This document shows positions 18,601 to 26,510 of a stretch of DNA of 64,000 nucleotides, piece after piece. The stretch's first letter is position 1; each line of letters opens with the position of its first letter. The notes under the pieces are model-generated. The model was given only the letters and a program-made list of their open reading frames with translations. It was not told the origin of the DNA and did not search any database. The translations under genes and the position numbers were made by a program. This stretch comes from Allobosea sp. CS1GBMeth4 (GTDB taxonomy: Bacteria; Pseudomonadota; Alphaproteobacteria; Rhizobiales; Beijerinckiaceae), in assembly GCF_900185715.1 (NCBI RefSeq), contig NZ_FYAS01000009.1:62001-126000 (forward strand), written 5' to 3'.

Positions 18601-20132
18601 GCCGCCCTCTCGCTGACGCCGGCCATCAGCAGGCCGAGATCGCGCTCGTCGGTCGCCGCCGCCTCGCGCTCGCCGGTGATCCGGCCGCCGCAGAGCGCGA
18701 GGATCCGGTCGGACAGCGCCATCACCTCCTCGAGCTCGACCGAGACGAGCAGGATCGCGACGCCGGCGTCGCGCAGGGCGATCAGGCGGCGATGGATGAA
18801 CTCGATCGCGCCGATGTCGACGCCGCGCGTCGGCTGGCCGACGAGGAGGACCTTCGGCGCCCGCTCGATCTCGCGGGCGAGCACGATCTTCTGCTGGTTG
18901 CCGCCGGAGAACTTCGCCGTCTTCAGGTCAGGATCGAGCGGGCGGACGTCGTAATCCTGCATCGCGGCGCGCGCATGCCGCTCGATGCGTGCCGGCGACA
19001 GGAAGGGGCCCGGCCCGAAGGCCGGATCGTCCTGATAGCCGAGGATCGCATTCTCGGCCGCGGTGAAGGCGGTGACGAGCCCGGTGCGCTGCCGATCCTC
19101 GGGGATGTGCATCAGCCCGAGCCGGCGCAGATGGGCCGGGTTTCGCTCGGCCGTGCCGAGGATCGTCCCGCCGAGCCGGATCACCCCGCGCGTCGGCTGG
19201 GTCAGGCCCGCGAGCACGTCGAGCAGCTCGCTCTGGCCGTTGCCGGCGACGCCGGCGATGCCGACGATCTCGCCTTCGTGCAATGTCAGGCTGGCGTCGC
19301 GCAGCGTCTCGCAGCCGCGTTCGTCGACCACGGAGAGGCCGGCCGCCTCGAGCACCGGCGCGCCGCGCTTTCGCGGCGCCTTCTCGACGCGCAGCAGGAC
19401 GCGCCGGCCGACCATGGCCTCGGCGAGCTCGGCCGGCGAGGTCCGGTTCGTCTCGACATGGGCGACCATCTCGCCGCGCCGCATCACCGAGACGCGGTCG
19501 GTCACCGCCATGATCTCGCGCAGCTTGTGGGTGATCAGGATCACCGTCTTGCCCTGCGCCTTCAGCGCCCGCAGCAATTCGAAGAGCTGGTCGGCCTCGG
19601 CCGGGGTCAGCACGGCCGTCGGCTCGTCGAGGATCAGCACCTGCGCTCCCCGGTAGAGCGCCTTGAGGACCTCGACGCGCTGCTGCAGGCCGACCGAGAG
19701 CTCGCCGACGATCGCGTCGGGATCGATGGCGAGCCCGTATTCCTGGCTGAGCCGCGCCAGCTCCGCCCGCGCCCTCGCGATGCCGCGCTTCAGCAATGCT
19801 CCGCCCTCGGCGCCGAGCACGATGTTCTCGACCACGCTGAGCGGCTCGACCAGCATGAAGTGCTGGTGGACCATGCCGATCCCGGCGGCGATCGCATCCG
19901 AGGAGGAGCGGATCCGGCGCGGCTCGCCGCGAACCCGGATCTCGCCGGCATCGGCCTCGTAGAAGCCGTAGAGGATCGACATCAGCGTCGACTTGCCGGC
20001 GCCGTTCTCGCCGACGATGCCGTGGATCGAGCCGGCGGCGACGGCGAGCGAGACGTCCTTGTTGGCCTTGACCGGGCCGAAGGCCTTGCTGATGCCAATC
20101 AGCGCGATCGCGGGTGGAGGAGCGTCCGTCAC
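18597..20132 (-). CDS. Nucleoside ABC transporter ATP-binding protein (two NBDs)
   Basis: The 511-residue subunit has two nucleotide-binding domains. The first is complete: VGENGAGKSTLM near residue 40, LSVGLQQRVEVLKAL and LILDEPTAVL. The second has the relaxed P-loop VAGNGQSELLDVLAG and the intact signature FSGGNQQKIVLAREI, the usual arrangement for carbohydrate/nucleoside importers of this class. The GTG start overlaps the MBL-fold gene stop (GTGA). Confidence 0.93.
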   Translation of the reverse strand: MTDAPPPAIALIGISKAFGPVKANKDVSLAVAAGSIHGIVGENGAGKSTLMSILYGFYEADAGEIRVRGEPRRIRSSSDAIAAGIGMVHQHFMLVEPLSVVENIVLGAEGGALLKRGIARARAELARLSQEYGLAIDPDAIVGELSVGLQQRVEVLKALYRGAQVLILDEPTAVLTPAEADQLFELLRALKAQGKTVILITHKLREIMAVTDRVSVMRRGEMVAHVETNRTSPAELAEAMVGRRVLLRVEKAPRKRGAPVLEAAGLSVVDERGCETLRDASLTLHEGEIVGIAGVAGNGQSELLDVLAGLTQPTRGVIRLGGTILGTAERNPAHLRRLGLMHIPEDRQRTGLVTAFTAAENAILGYQDDPAFGPGPFLSPARIERHARAAMQDYDVRPLDPDLKTAKFSGGNQQKIVLAREIERAPKVLLVGQPTRGVDIGAIEFIHRRLIALRDAGVAILLVSVELEEVMALSDRILALCGGRITGEREAAATDERDLGLLMAGVSERAA

Positions 20133-20866
20133 AGCGACAGCACCATGCCGTCATGGGCGCGCTCTTCCGGCAGAGGTTCCTGATGCCCCAGCATCTGCGG
20201 CCCCATATGGGTCAGGATGACGCGCCTCGCGCCGAGCTCGGCCCTGTGGGCGGCGAGCGTGCCGTAGTCGAGATGGTTCGCCAGCACGCGATCCCAGGTG
20301 TAGCATTCGATCAGCAGCGCATCCGCGCCGGCCGCGAGCGGAACCAGCGCGTCCGTCCAGGCGCTGTCGCCGGAGAAGGCGAAGACCTTGCCGCCATGGG
20401 CCAGCCGGTAACCCTGGCAGGGGCCGGCGCGTTCGTCGTGCCTCATCGGGAAGGCCTCGACCGCGATTCCGGCGAGCGTCGCCGGCGCGTCCGGCGTGAT
20501 CTCGACATAGGTGATCGGGAAGCGCCAGGCATTGCCGGACGCGCCTGGAAAATCGGCCTCGAGCATCTGCCGCGCCCGCTGTTCGACGCCTTTCGGGCCG
20601 GCGATCGTCAGCGGCCGGCTCCGGCGCGAGACGAACTGGGCCTCCAGCAGGAAGGCGGGCAAGCCGCCGAAATGGTCGCCGTGGAAATGCGTGAACAGCA
20701 AGGTCGAAAGGCCGTTGCGGTCGATGCCCGCCCTGTTCAGGGCGACCAGGCTCGTCGCGCCGCAATCGAGCAGCAGATGTTCGGCCCCGGCCTCGACCCG
20801 GAGGCAGGCGTTGAAGCGTCCGCCGGAGCCGAACGCGTCGCCGGAGCCGATGACGGTGACCTTCAT
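20129..20866 (-). CDS. MBL-fold metallohydrolase of the RNase Z-like group
   Basis: This 245-residue protein shows the metallo-beta-lactamase metal site HFHGDHFGG, LLDCGATS, and a late GTLAAHRAELGARRVILTHMG block supplying further ligands. Overall it resembles small RNase Z/ElaC-like or phosphodiesterase proteins, but it lacks the long exosite arm I would expect of a tRNA-processing RNase Z. It lies 25 bases after the BMP gene and overlaps the ATPase gene, so it is almost certainly co-expressed with nucleoside import. A role on cyclic nucleotides or nucleotide esters is plausible but speculative. Confidence 0.82.
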   Translation of the reverse strand: MKVTVIGSGDAFGSGGRFNACLRVEAGAEHLLLDCGATSLVALNRAGIDRNGLSTLLFTHFHGDHFGGLPAFLLEAQFVSRRSRPLTIAGPKGVEQRARQMLEADFPGASGNAWRFPITYVEITPDAPATLAGIAVEAFPMRHDERAGPCQGYRLAHGGKVFAFSGDSAWTDALVPLAAGADALLIECYTWDRVLANHLDYGTLAAHRAELGARRVILTHMGPQMLGHQEPLPEERAHDGMVLSL

Positions 20867-20891
20867 CGCGCCGTCGCGACGCCAGGGTCGG

Positions 20892-21893
20892 TCACATCGT
20901 GCACTTTGAATCCGACATGTAGTCGTGGACCTTGACGGTGCCGGCGATGATGTCGGCCCGCGCCTTGTCGGCGGCGGCCTTCATCTCGGGCGTGATCAGC
21001 GCCTTGTTGTTGTCGTCGAGCGCCCAGCCGACGCCGTCCTCCTTCAGCCCGAGCACCGAGACGCCCGGCTTCCAGTTGCCGTCGCGGGCCGCCTTGAACG
21101 AGGTGTAGGCGGCGACGTCGACGCGCTTCAGCATCGAGGTCAGCACCTTGCCGGGATGCAGCATGTTCTGGTTCGAATCGACGCCGATGCCGAGCTTGCC
21201 GGCATCCGCCGCGGCGCGCAGCACGCCGATGCCGGTGCCGCCGGCGGCGTGGTAGATCACGTCGGCGCCGCGGTCGATCTGCGACTTGGCGAGCTCGCCG
21301 CCCTTGACCGGGTCGTTCCAGGCTGCCGGGGTCGAGCCGGTCATGTTCTGGAAGATCTCCGCGTCCTTCTTGCCGGCCTTGACGCCCTGGACATAGCCGC
21401 AGGCGAATTTGCGGATCAGCGGGATGTCCATGCCGCCGACGAAGCCGACCTTGCCGGTCTTCGAGGCGAGGCTGGCGAGGAGGCCGACGAGATAGGAGGC
21501 CTCGTGCTCCTTGAACACCACCGACTGGACGTTCGGCAGTTCGACCACCATGTCGATGATGGTGAATTTGAGATTGGGGAACTCGGCCGCGACCTTCTGC
21601 AGCGCCGTCGCCTGCGAGAAGCCGACGGCGATGATCGGCGAATGGCCGTCGCGCGCGAAGCGGCGCAGCGCCTGCTCGATCTGGGCGTCGTTGGTCGGCT
21701 CGAAATCGCGGAACTCGACGCCGGTCTCGGCCTTGAACTTCTCGGCGCCGGCGAAGACGCCCTCGTTGAAGGATTTGTCGAACTTGCCGCCCTTGTCGTA
21801 GACGATCGCCGGCTTGATCGCGGTCTGCGCCATGGCCGCCATGGCCGAGAGGGCGACGCCCGCCAGAGCGAGGGCGAGAGATTTCAAACGCAT
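20892..21893 (-). CDS. BMP-family nucleoside-binding protein (PnrA/Med-like)
   Basis: The 333-residue periplasmic protein has a signal peptide (about 1-23, MRLKSLALALAGVALSAMA...) and the BMP fold: VYDKGGKFDKSFNEGVF, IIAVGFSQATALQ, VGFVGGMDIPLIRKFACGY and HAAGGTGIGVLRAA. BMP proteins of this type bind purine or pyrimidine nucleosides for the cognate ABC importer. It is the first gene of the operon. Its promoter region holds the inverted repeat at 22000-22014. Confidence 0.92.
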   Translation of the reverse strand: MRLKSLALALAGVALSAMAAMAQTAIKPAIVYDKGGKFDKSFNEGVFAGAEKFKAETGVEFRDFEPTNDAQIEQALRRFARDGHSPIIAVGFSQATALQKVAAEFPNLKFTIIDMVVELPNVQSVVFKEHEASYLVGLLASLASKTGKVGFVGGMDIPLIRKFACGYVQGVKAGKKDAEIFQNMTGSTPAAWNDPVKGGELAKSQIDRGADVIYHAAGGTGIGVLRAAADAGKLGIGVDSNQNMLHPGKVLTSMLKRVDVAAYTSFKAARDGNWKPGVSVLGLKEDGVGWALDDNNKALITPEMKAAADKARADIIAGTVKVHDYMSDSKCTM

Positions 21894-21999
21894 TGAGCCG
21901 ATCCCCTGTCACGCGCGGAATGGTTGCGCCATCCCTGCCTGCGATCACGATGGCACGGCTTTCGGGCGGGGCCAAGCGGACTTGAAGGCCCGCCCGGCG

Positions 22000-22014
22000 A
22001 TATATGTCATATAT
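22000..22014. promoter_or_regulatory. Inverted repeat ATATATG-T-CATATAT upstream of nucleoside operon
   Basis: A perfect 7-bp inverted repeat with a single central T, strikingly AT-rich against its GC-rich surroundings. It lies 107 bases upstream of the BMP start and 12 bases from the end of the SDR gene. Size and symmetry suit a dimeric repressor (for instance GntR, TetR or LacI type), but no regulator gene lies in this operon. Confidence 0.45.
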
Positions 22015-22025
22015 GAACCGTCGCC

Positions 22026-22796
22026 TCAGCCGCGCTGGATCGAGACGCCGCCATCGGCGAGGAAGGCGGTGCCGGTGACGAAGCTCGACTGGTCGGAGGC
22101 CAGGAACAGCGCCGCGCGGGCGATCTCCTCCGGTTGCGCCATGCGCTTCAGCGCATGGATGCCCTCGACGAAGGCGAGCAGCTCGGGGCCGGCGCCGGGG
22201 GCATTGGTGGTCGCGGCCGGCGTGTCGGTGCCGCCCGGCAGGAGCGCGTTGACCCGGATGCCCTTGCCGCCGAGCTCGGCTGCGAGCGCCTTGGCGAGGC
22301 CGATCTGCCCGGCCTTGCTCGCGGCGTAGGCGGACATGCCGGCGAGCCCGGCGGTGTAGCCGACGAAGCTCGCCGTGAAGATCAGCGAGCCGCCGCCGCG
22401 CGCCTCAAGCGCCGGGACTTGGTACTTCGCGCCGAGGAAGGCGCTGGTCAGGTTGATCGCGATCACCTCGTGCCAGCTTTCGCTCGCCATCTGGCCGATC
22501 GGGCCGAGCTCGCCGACGATGCCGGCGTTGTTGAAGCCGATGTCGAGCCCGCCGAAGCGCTCGGTCGCGGTCTCGACCAGGCGCTGCGCCAGCGCCTCGT
22601 CGCGGATGTCGCCGGCGACCGCGACCGCCTCGCCGCCGGCTGCGGTGATCTCGGCGACGAGCGCGTCCAGCTCGGCCTGCCGGCGCGCGGTGACGACGAG
22701 GCTGGCACCCTCCGCCGCGAACAGCCTCGCCGCGGCCCGGCCGATCCCCGAGCTCGCGCCGGTGACGATCGCGACCTTGTCCTTCAGTGCCGTCAT
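22026..22796 (-). CDS. SDR-family oxidoreductase
   Basis: This 256-residue classical short-chain dehydrogenase has the cofactor motif TGASSGIGRAAA near residue 12-23, the NNAG motif, and the catalytic YAASK (Tyr and Lys). I chose the ATG at 22796 because AAGGAG lies eight bases upstream and it gives the normal 250-residue length. The substrate is not predictable. A palindrome (22924-22943) lies between it and the divergent moeB. Confidence 0.9.
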   Translation of the reverse strand: MTALKDKVAIVTGASSGIGRAAARLFAAEGASLVVTARRQAELDALVAEITAAGGEAVAVAGDIRDEALAQRLVETATERFGGLDIGFNNAGIVGELGPIGQMASESWHEVIAINLTSAFLGAKYQVPALEARGGGSLIFTASFVGYTAGLAGMSAYAASKAGQIGLAKALAAELGGKGIRVNALLPGGTDTPAATTNAPGAGPELLAFVEGIHALKRMAQPEEIARAALFLASDQSSFVTGTAFLADGGVSIQRG

Positions 22797-22923
22797 GTCC
22801 TGCTCCTTGTTCAGACGATGCGGCGCGGGTGATCGCAGCGCGGGCGGGGTGCGCACACCCGCTTCCTGTCACGGCATCGCACCCGATTGCTGGCGAGCCA
22901 CGATCAGCCTCGATCACGCTGCT

Positions 22924-22943
22924 TTTGGACGGAATCGTCCAAA
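22924..22943. promoter_or_regulatory. Palindrome TTTGGACG-GAAT-CGTCCAAA
   Basis: Perfect 8-bp arms with a 4-base centre lie 128 bases upstream of the SDR start and 93 bases upstream of moeB. The centre contains a GAATC (GANTC) site. It has the form of an operator for a divergent promoter region; which gene it serves is unknown. Confidence 0.45.
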
Positions 22944-22972
22944 TGCAGATAACGTGATCGATTCTAATGGTT

Positions 22973-23024
22973 TAGAGCATGCTCGATGCGAAAAACCGTT
23001 GCCACTTTTTCGCAGCATGCTCTA
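22973..23024. repeat. Palindromic repeat with TAGAGCATGC arms
   Basis: A TAGAGCATGC arm at 22973-22982 pairs with GCATGCTCTA at 23015-23024; inside, GATGCGAAAAA pairs with TTTTTCGC. It is a 52-bp near-perfect stem ending 11 bases before the moeB ATG. I recall repeats of this kind scattered in Hyphomicrobiales genomes, and partial TAGAGC ends recur in this window (for example near 46112). Confidence 0.7.
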
Positions 23025-23035
23025 GCGTGCCCGCC

Positions 23036-23821
23036 ATGACGTTGAGCGAGGCCGAGATCGAGCGCTATGCCCGCCATCTGGTGCTGCCGGAGATCGGCGG
23101 GCCGGGGCAGGCGAAGCTGAAGCGTGCGCGGGTGCTGGTGATCGGCGCCGGTGGCCTCGGGGCGCCGCTGATCCCCTATCTGGCGGCGGCCGGCGTCGGC
23201 ACGATCGGCATCGTCGACGACGACCATGTCTCGCTCTCGAATCTGCAGCGGCAGGTCATCTTCGGCACGGAGGACATCGGCGCGCGCAAGGCGGTCGCCG
23301 CCGCCGCCTTCGTCAAGCGGCTCAACCCGCATGTCGAGATCGAGGAATACGTCACCCGGATCGACGCCCACAATGCGCGCGCGCTGGTCGCCTTCTACGA
23401 CGTCGTCGCCGAGGGCTCGGACAATTTCGCGACGCGCTATGCCGTCTCGGACGCCTGCTTCCACGAGGGCAAGCCGCTGGTGACGGCGGCGCTCGGCCGC
23501 TTCGACGGCTCGCTGACCACGATCCGGGCGCATGAGGCGGGCGCCGACGGAAGGCCGAACCCGACCTATCGCTGCCTGTTCCCGAACGAGCCGCCGCCCG
23601 GCACGATCGCGCCCTGCGCCGAGGCCGGCGTGCTCGGCGCGCTCGCCGGCGTGATGGGCTCGCTGATGGCGCTGGAGGTGATCCGCGCCATCACCGGCTT
23701 CGGCGAGCCGCTGGTCGGCAGGCTGCTGCTGGTCGACGCGATGGCGATGCGCTTCGAGACGATGAAATACGGCTGGGATCCGGACAATCCGCTGAACGGC
23801 ACGGCAGTCGCCGCGTCGTGA
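23036..23821 (+). CDS. moeB: Molybdopterin-synthase adenylyltransferase MoeB/ThiF/HesA family
   Basis: This 261-residue E1-like enzyme adenylates the C-terminal glycine of a small sulfur carrier (MoaD or ThiS). The nucleotide site is VIGAGGLGAPLIPYLAAAG and the following DDDHVSLSNLQRQVIF block is typical. The C-terminal CAEAGVLGALAGVMGS is conserved. No rhodanese domain is fused. I used ATG 23036 (MTLSEAEIERYARHLVLPEI), the standard family N-terminus; the open frame upstream runs through the palindromic repeat. MoeB versus ThiF cannot be settled without the partner gene. Confidence 0.9.
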   Translation: MTLSEAEIERYARHLVLPEIGGPGQAKLKRARVLVIGAGGLGAPLIPYLAAAGVGTIGIVDDDHVSLSNLQRQVIFGTEDIGARKAVAAAAFVKRLNPHVEIEEYVTRIDAHNARALVAFYDVVAEGSDNFATRYAVSDACFHEGKPLVTAALGRFDGSLTTIRAHEAGADGRPNPTYRCLFPNEPPPGTIAPCAEAGVLGALAGVMGSLMALEVIRAITGFGEPLVGRLLLVDAMAMRFETMKYGWDPDNPLNGTAVAAS

Positions 23822-23852
23822 TTCCGGGTCAGCCGGAGGGCTGAGCCCGGAA
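23822..23852. repeat. Hairpin with TTCCGGG/CCCGGAA arms after moeB
   Basis: TTCCGGG (23822-23828) pairs with CCCGGAA (23846-23852), with inner AGCC/GGCT pairing. It begins at the moeB stop codon. A second, looser hairpin follows to about 23962 (CCGGGATGACG end). This may act as a transcript 3' end in the convergent moeB-gshB interval, though no T-run follows. Confidence 0.55.
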
Positions 23853-23975
23853 CCCACGAACACGACGCCGATGCAGAAGGGTGCCGACATCGCGGAGCCG
23901 GGACGAACAAGGCCCGTGCCATGGGTTCAGGGCTCGCCGCTGCGGCGCCCCGGGATGACGGCGCGGAGCGACTGC

Positions 23976-24926
23976 CTACTGTCGACGGCCTCTCTTCGCC
24001 TCGATCACCTCCCAGAGCTGAGCCGCCAGATCCGGCCCGCCGAGCTTCTTGATGGCGCGCACCCCGGTCGGGGCGGTGACGTTGATCTCGGTCAGCCGGC
24101 CGCCGATCACGTCGATGCCGACCAGCAGGAGGCCGCGCTCCTTCAGGGCCGGGCCGATGCGCTCGCAGATCTCGAGCTCGCGCTTCGACAGGTCGGTCGG
24201 CCTCGCCGCGCCGCCGCGCACCATGTTGGCGCGCAGGTCGCCCGCCGCCGGCACGCGGTTGACCGCGCCGGCCGCCTTGCCGTCGATCAGGATGATGCGC
24301 TTGTCGCCCTCGGAGACTTCCCTCAGGAAGGCCTGCACCACCCAGGGCTCGCGGAAGAGATTGGCGAACAGGTCGCAGAGCGAGCCGAAATTCGGGTCGC
24401 CCTTGCCGGTCTTGAACACGGTCGCGCCGCCATGGCCGTAGAGCGGCTTCATCACGATCTCGTCGAACTCCTCGCGGAAGGCCTCGATCTCGGCACGGTC
24501 GCGCGTGATCAGCGTCGGCGGCATCAGGTCGGGGAAATGCGTGACGAACAGCTTCTCCGGCGCGTTGCGGACCTCGACGGGGTCGTTGACCACCAAAGTC
24601 TTCGGATGGATGCGCTCGAGCATGTGCGTCGAGGAGACATAGGCCATGTCGAAGGGCGGGTCCTGGCGCAGCAGCACCACGTCCAGCGTCGAGAGGTCGG
24701 TGCGCTCGGCCGGCCCCAGCGTGTAGTGGTCGCCGTCGACATCGCGCACCTCGACCGGTGTGATCGGGGCCGTGACCTTGCCGTCGCGCATCGAGAGCTT
24801 GTCCGGCGTGTAGGTGAAGAGCCGGTGGCCGCGCGCCTGCGCCTCCAGCATCAGCGCGAAGCCGGTGTCGCCGGCGATGCGGACCTTCTCGATCGGGTCC
24901 ATCTGGATGGCGACGTTCAGCGGCAT
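23976..24926 (-). CDS. gshB: Glutathione synthetase GshB
   Basis: The ATP-grasp ligase joins gamma-glutamylcysteine and glycine. At 316 residues it equals the E. coli enzyme in length. Visible features are [20 protein letters not shown] near the start, [32 protein letters not shown] (ATP-grasp loop), [16 protein letters not shown] and [20 protein letters not shown]. It lies downstream of yraN and rsmI on the same strand, 113 bases on. Confidence 0.96.
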   Translation of the reverse strand: MPLNVAIQMDPIEKVRIAGDTGFALMLEAQARGHRLFTYTPDKLSMRDGKVTAPITPVEVRDVDGDHYTLGPAERTDLSTLDVVLLRQDPPFDMAYVSSTHMLERIHPKTLVVNDPVEVRNAPEKLFVTHFPDLMPPTLITRDRAEIEAFREEFDEIVMKPLYGHGGATVFKTGKGDPNFGSLCDLFANLFREPWVVQAFLREVSEGDKRIILIDGKAAGAVNRVPAAGDLRANMVRGGAARPTDLSKRELEICERIGPALKERGLLLVGIDVIGGRLTEINVTAPTGVRAIKKLGGPDLAAQLWEVIEAKRGRRQ

Positions 24927-25039
24927 GGGCGGGAGCTCCGGTTGCGGCCGTTATATCGGCTGCGGCACCGCGACTGCGCAAGGGGCGCGGCCCTGCGTCA
25001 GAGCATCGCCGATCATGCCGCGATCGCTCGAGCGGGCCT

Positions 25040-25420
25040 TCAGAGCACGAGCTCGAACACGCGGGGCACATGGCGGGGCAGGCGCCATGGCGCGAGGAAG
25101 ACCGCGTCGACCCTCAGATGGCGCTGCATCGCCCAGGGATTGCGCGCCAGCCACTGCCGGATGCGCGCTTCCATCAGCCGCCGCTTGTCCGCGGTGATCG
25201 CGGCCGCCGCGTCGTCGAGCACGGCGCGCGCCTTCACCTCGACGAAGACGATGCTCCGGCCGCGGGCCATGATCAGGTCGATCTCGCCGCCCTTGCCGCC
25301 GAAGCGGCGCTGCAGCAGGCGGTAGCCCTTGGCGCTGAGGAAGGCGACGGCGAGCCATTCGCCGCGGCGGCCGGCGAGGCCGGAGCGGCGCGCCCGCCGG
25401 CTGCGCAGCGCCTCGCTCAC
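25040..25420 (-). CDS. yraN: YraN/UPF0102 nuclease-fold protein
   Basis: The 126-residue protein has the endonuclease-like fold signature of this family: RRGEWLAVAFLSAKGYRLL, then GGKGGEIDLIMARGRSIVFV and EVKAR (D...ExK), the putative metal site. Its biochemical role is not established. The GTG start overlaps the rsmI stop (GTGA at 25417-25420). The rsmI-yraN pairing with a divergent LpoA-like gene is conserved across proteobacteria. Confidence 0.88.
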   Translation of the reverse strand: MSEALRSRRARRSGLAGRRGEWLAVAFLSAKGYRLLQRRFGGKGGEIDLIMARGRSIVFVEVKARAVLDDAAAAITADKRRLMEARIRQWLARNPWAMQRHLRVDAVFLAPWRLPRHVPRVFELVL

Positions 25421-26337
25421 GGTGCCCGCGTCAGCTCGAGGGCGCGGGCATAGACGACGCGGCGCGGCTGGCCGCTCGCGGCCGCGACCTGCGCCACCGC
25501 CTCCTTCAGCGAGACGTTCGCGAGCGCGGCCCGCAAGGCCTCATCGAGCCCGTCGCCTCGCGCGGTCGCCGCGGAGGCGTCGGGCGGGCCGACCACCACG
25601 ACGATCTCGCCGCGCGCCTCCTCGGCTTCGGCGTAATGGGCGGCGAGCTCGGGCAGGAGGCCGCGGCGGACATTTTCGTAATATTTGGTCAGTTCGCGCG
25701 CGACGGCGCCCGGCCGTGCCCCGAGCACCGTGGCGGCGTCGCTCAGCATCTCGGCGAGCCGGCGCGGCGATTCGAAGAAGACGAGGGTGCCCGGGATCGC
25801 GGCGAGCTCGGTCAGGCGGGCCTTGCGCGCGGCGGCCTTCGGCGGCAGGAAGCCCTCGAAGAAGAAGCGGTCGGTCGGCAGGCCCGCCAGCACCAGCGCC
25901 GCCAGCACCGCCGAGGGGCCGGGTATGCCGGTCACCGGCAATCCTGCGGCGACGGCCTCGGCGACGAGCTTGTAGCCGGGGTCGGAGACCAGCGGCGTGC
26001 CGGCGTCGGAGATCAGCGCCAGCCTGCCGCCCTGGCGCAGCCTTTCCAGGATCTTCGGGCGCATCTGCGCCGCATTGTGCTCGTGATAGGGCAGCAGCGG
26101 CGTCGCGATGCCGTAATGCGCCAGCAGCGTCTTCGAGGTCCTGGTGTCCTCGGCCAGCACCGCGTCGGCGGCGGCGAGCGTCGAGAGCGCCCGGAAGGAG
26201 ATGTCCTTCAGGTTGCCGATCGGCGTCGCGACGATGTGCAGCCCCGGCGCCAGCGGCTCGGCCTCGGCCCGCAGCCCGAAGGCCGCATAGCTCGGGGCGC
26301 GACCGGTGACAGGCGGGGCGGGGACGGGGCCGGACAT
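25417..26337 (-). CDS. rsmI: 16S rRNA 2'-O-ribose C1402 methyltransferase RsmI
   Basis: This 306-residue SAM-dependent tetrapyrrole-methylase-fold enzyme modifies C1402 in the decoding centre. Signature stretches are HIVATPIGNLKDISFRAL, LAEDTRTSKTLLAHYGI, ISDAGTPLVSDPGYKLV and IPGPSAVLAALVLAGLPTD. I chose ATG 26337 (MSGPVPAPP); a longer frame to 26388 has no better start. It overlaps yraN and is divergent from the LpoA-like gene. Confidence 0.94.
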   Translation of the reverse strand: MSGPVPAPPVTGRAPSYAAFGLRAEAEPLAPGLHIVATPIGNLKDISFRALSTLAAADAVLAEDTRTSKTLLAHYGIATPLLPYHEHNAAQMRPKILERLRQGGRLALISDAGTPLVSDPGYKLVAEAVAAGLPVTGIPGPSAVLAALVLAGLPTDRFFFEGFLPPKAAARKARLTELAAIPGTLVFFESPRRLAEMLSDAATVLGARPGAVARELTKYYENVRRGLLPELAAHYAEAEEARGEIVVVVGPPDASAATARGDGLDEALRAALANVSLKEAVAQVAAASGQPRRVVYARALELTRAP

Positions 26338-26510
26338 GACGGCGAAACTGCCACAGCGGCGGTCGAGATGCCACCGCCGCACCAGCAACCTAGAGTTAAC
26401 AACTTGAAAATAGCCTTGCTCGCTGGCAGGACTTGTCCCCGGTTCGGGGCAGGTCGTTCAGCCGGCGCGGACTGTGCCTCGCGCCTCGCCGAGGAGGGGA
26501 GACGAACGTC

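Noticed and set aside
15319..18954. Very long plus-strand open frame (about 1200 codons) across the nucleoside operon
   Set aside because: It is antisense to five clear genes, has low-complexity His/Arg/Asp/Gln-rich composition and no domain; long antisense frames are expected in DNA with such high third-position GC.
20129..20866. MBL-fold protein as true tRNA-processing RNase Z
   Set aside because: It lacks an evident exosite arm and sits in a nucleoside transport operon; an RNase Z role cannot be supported.
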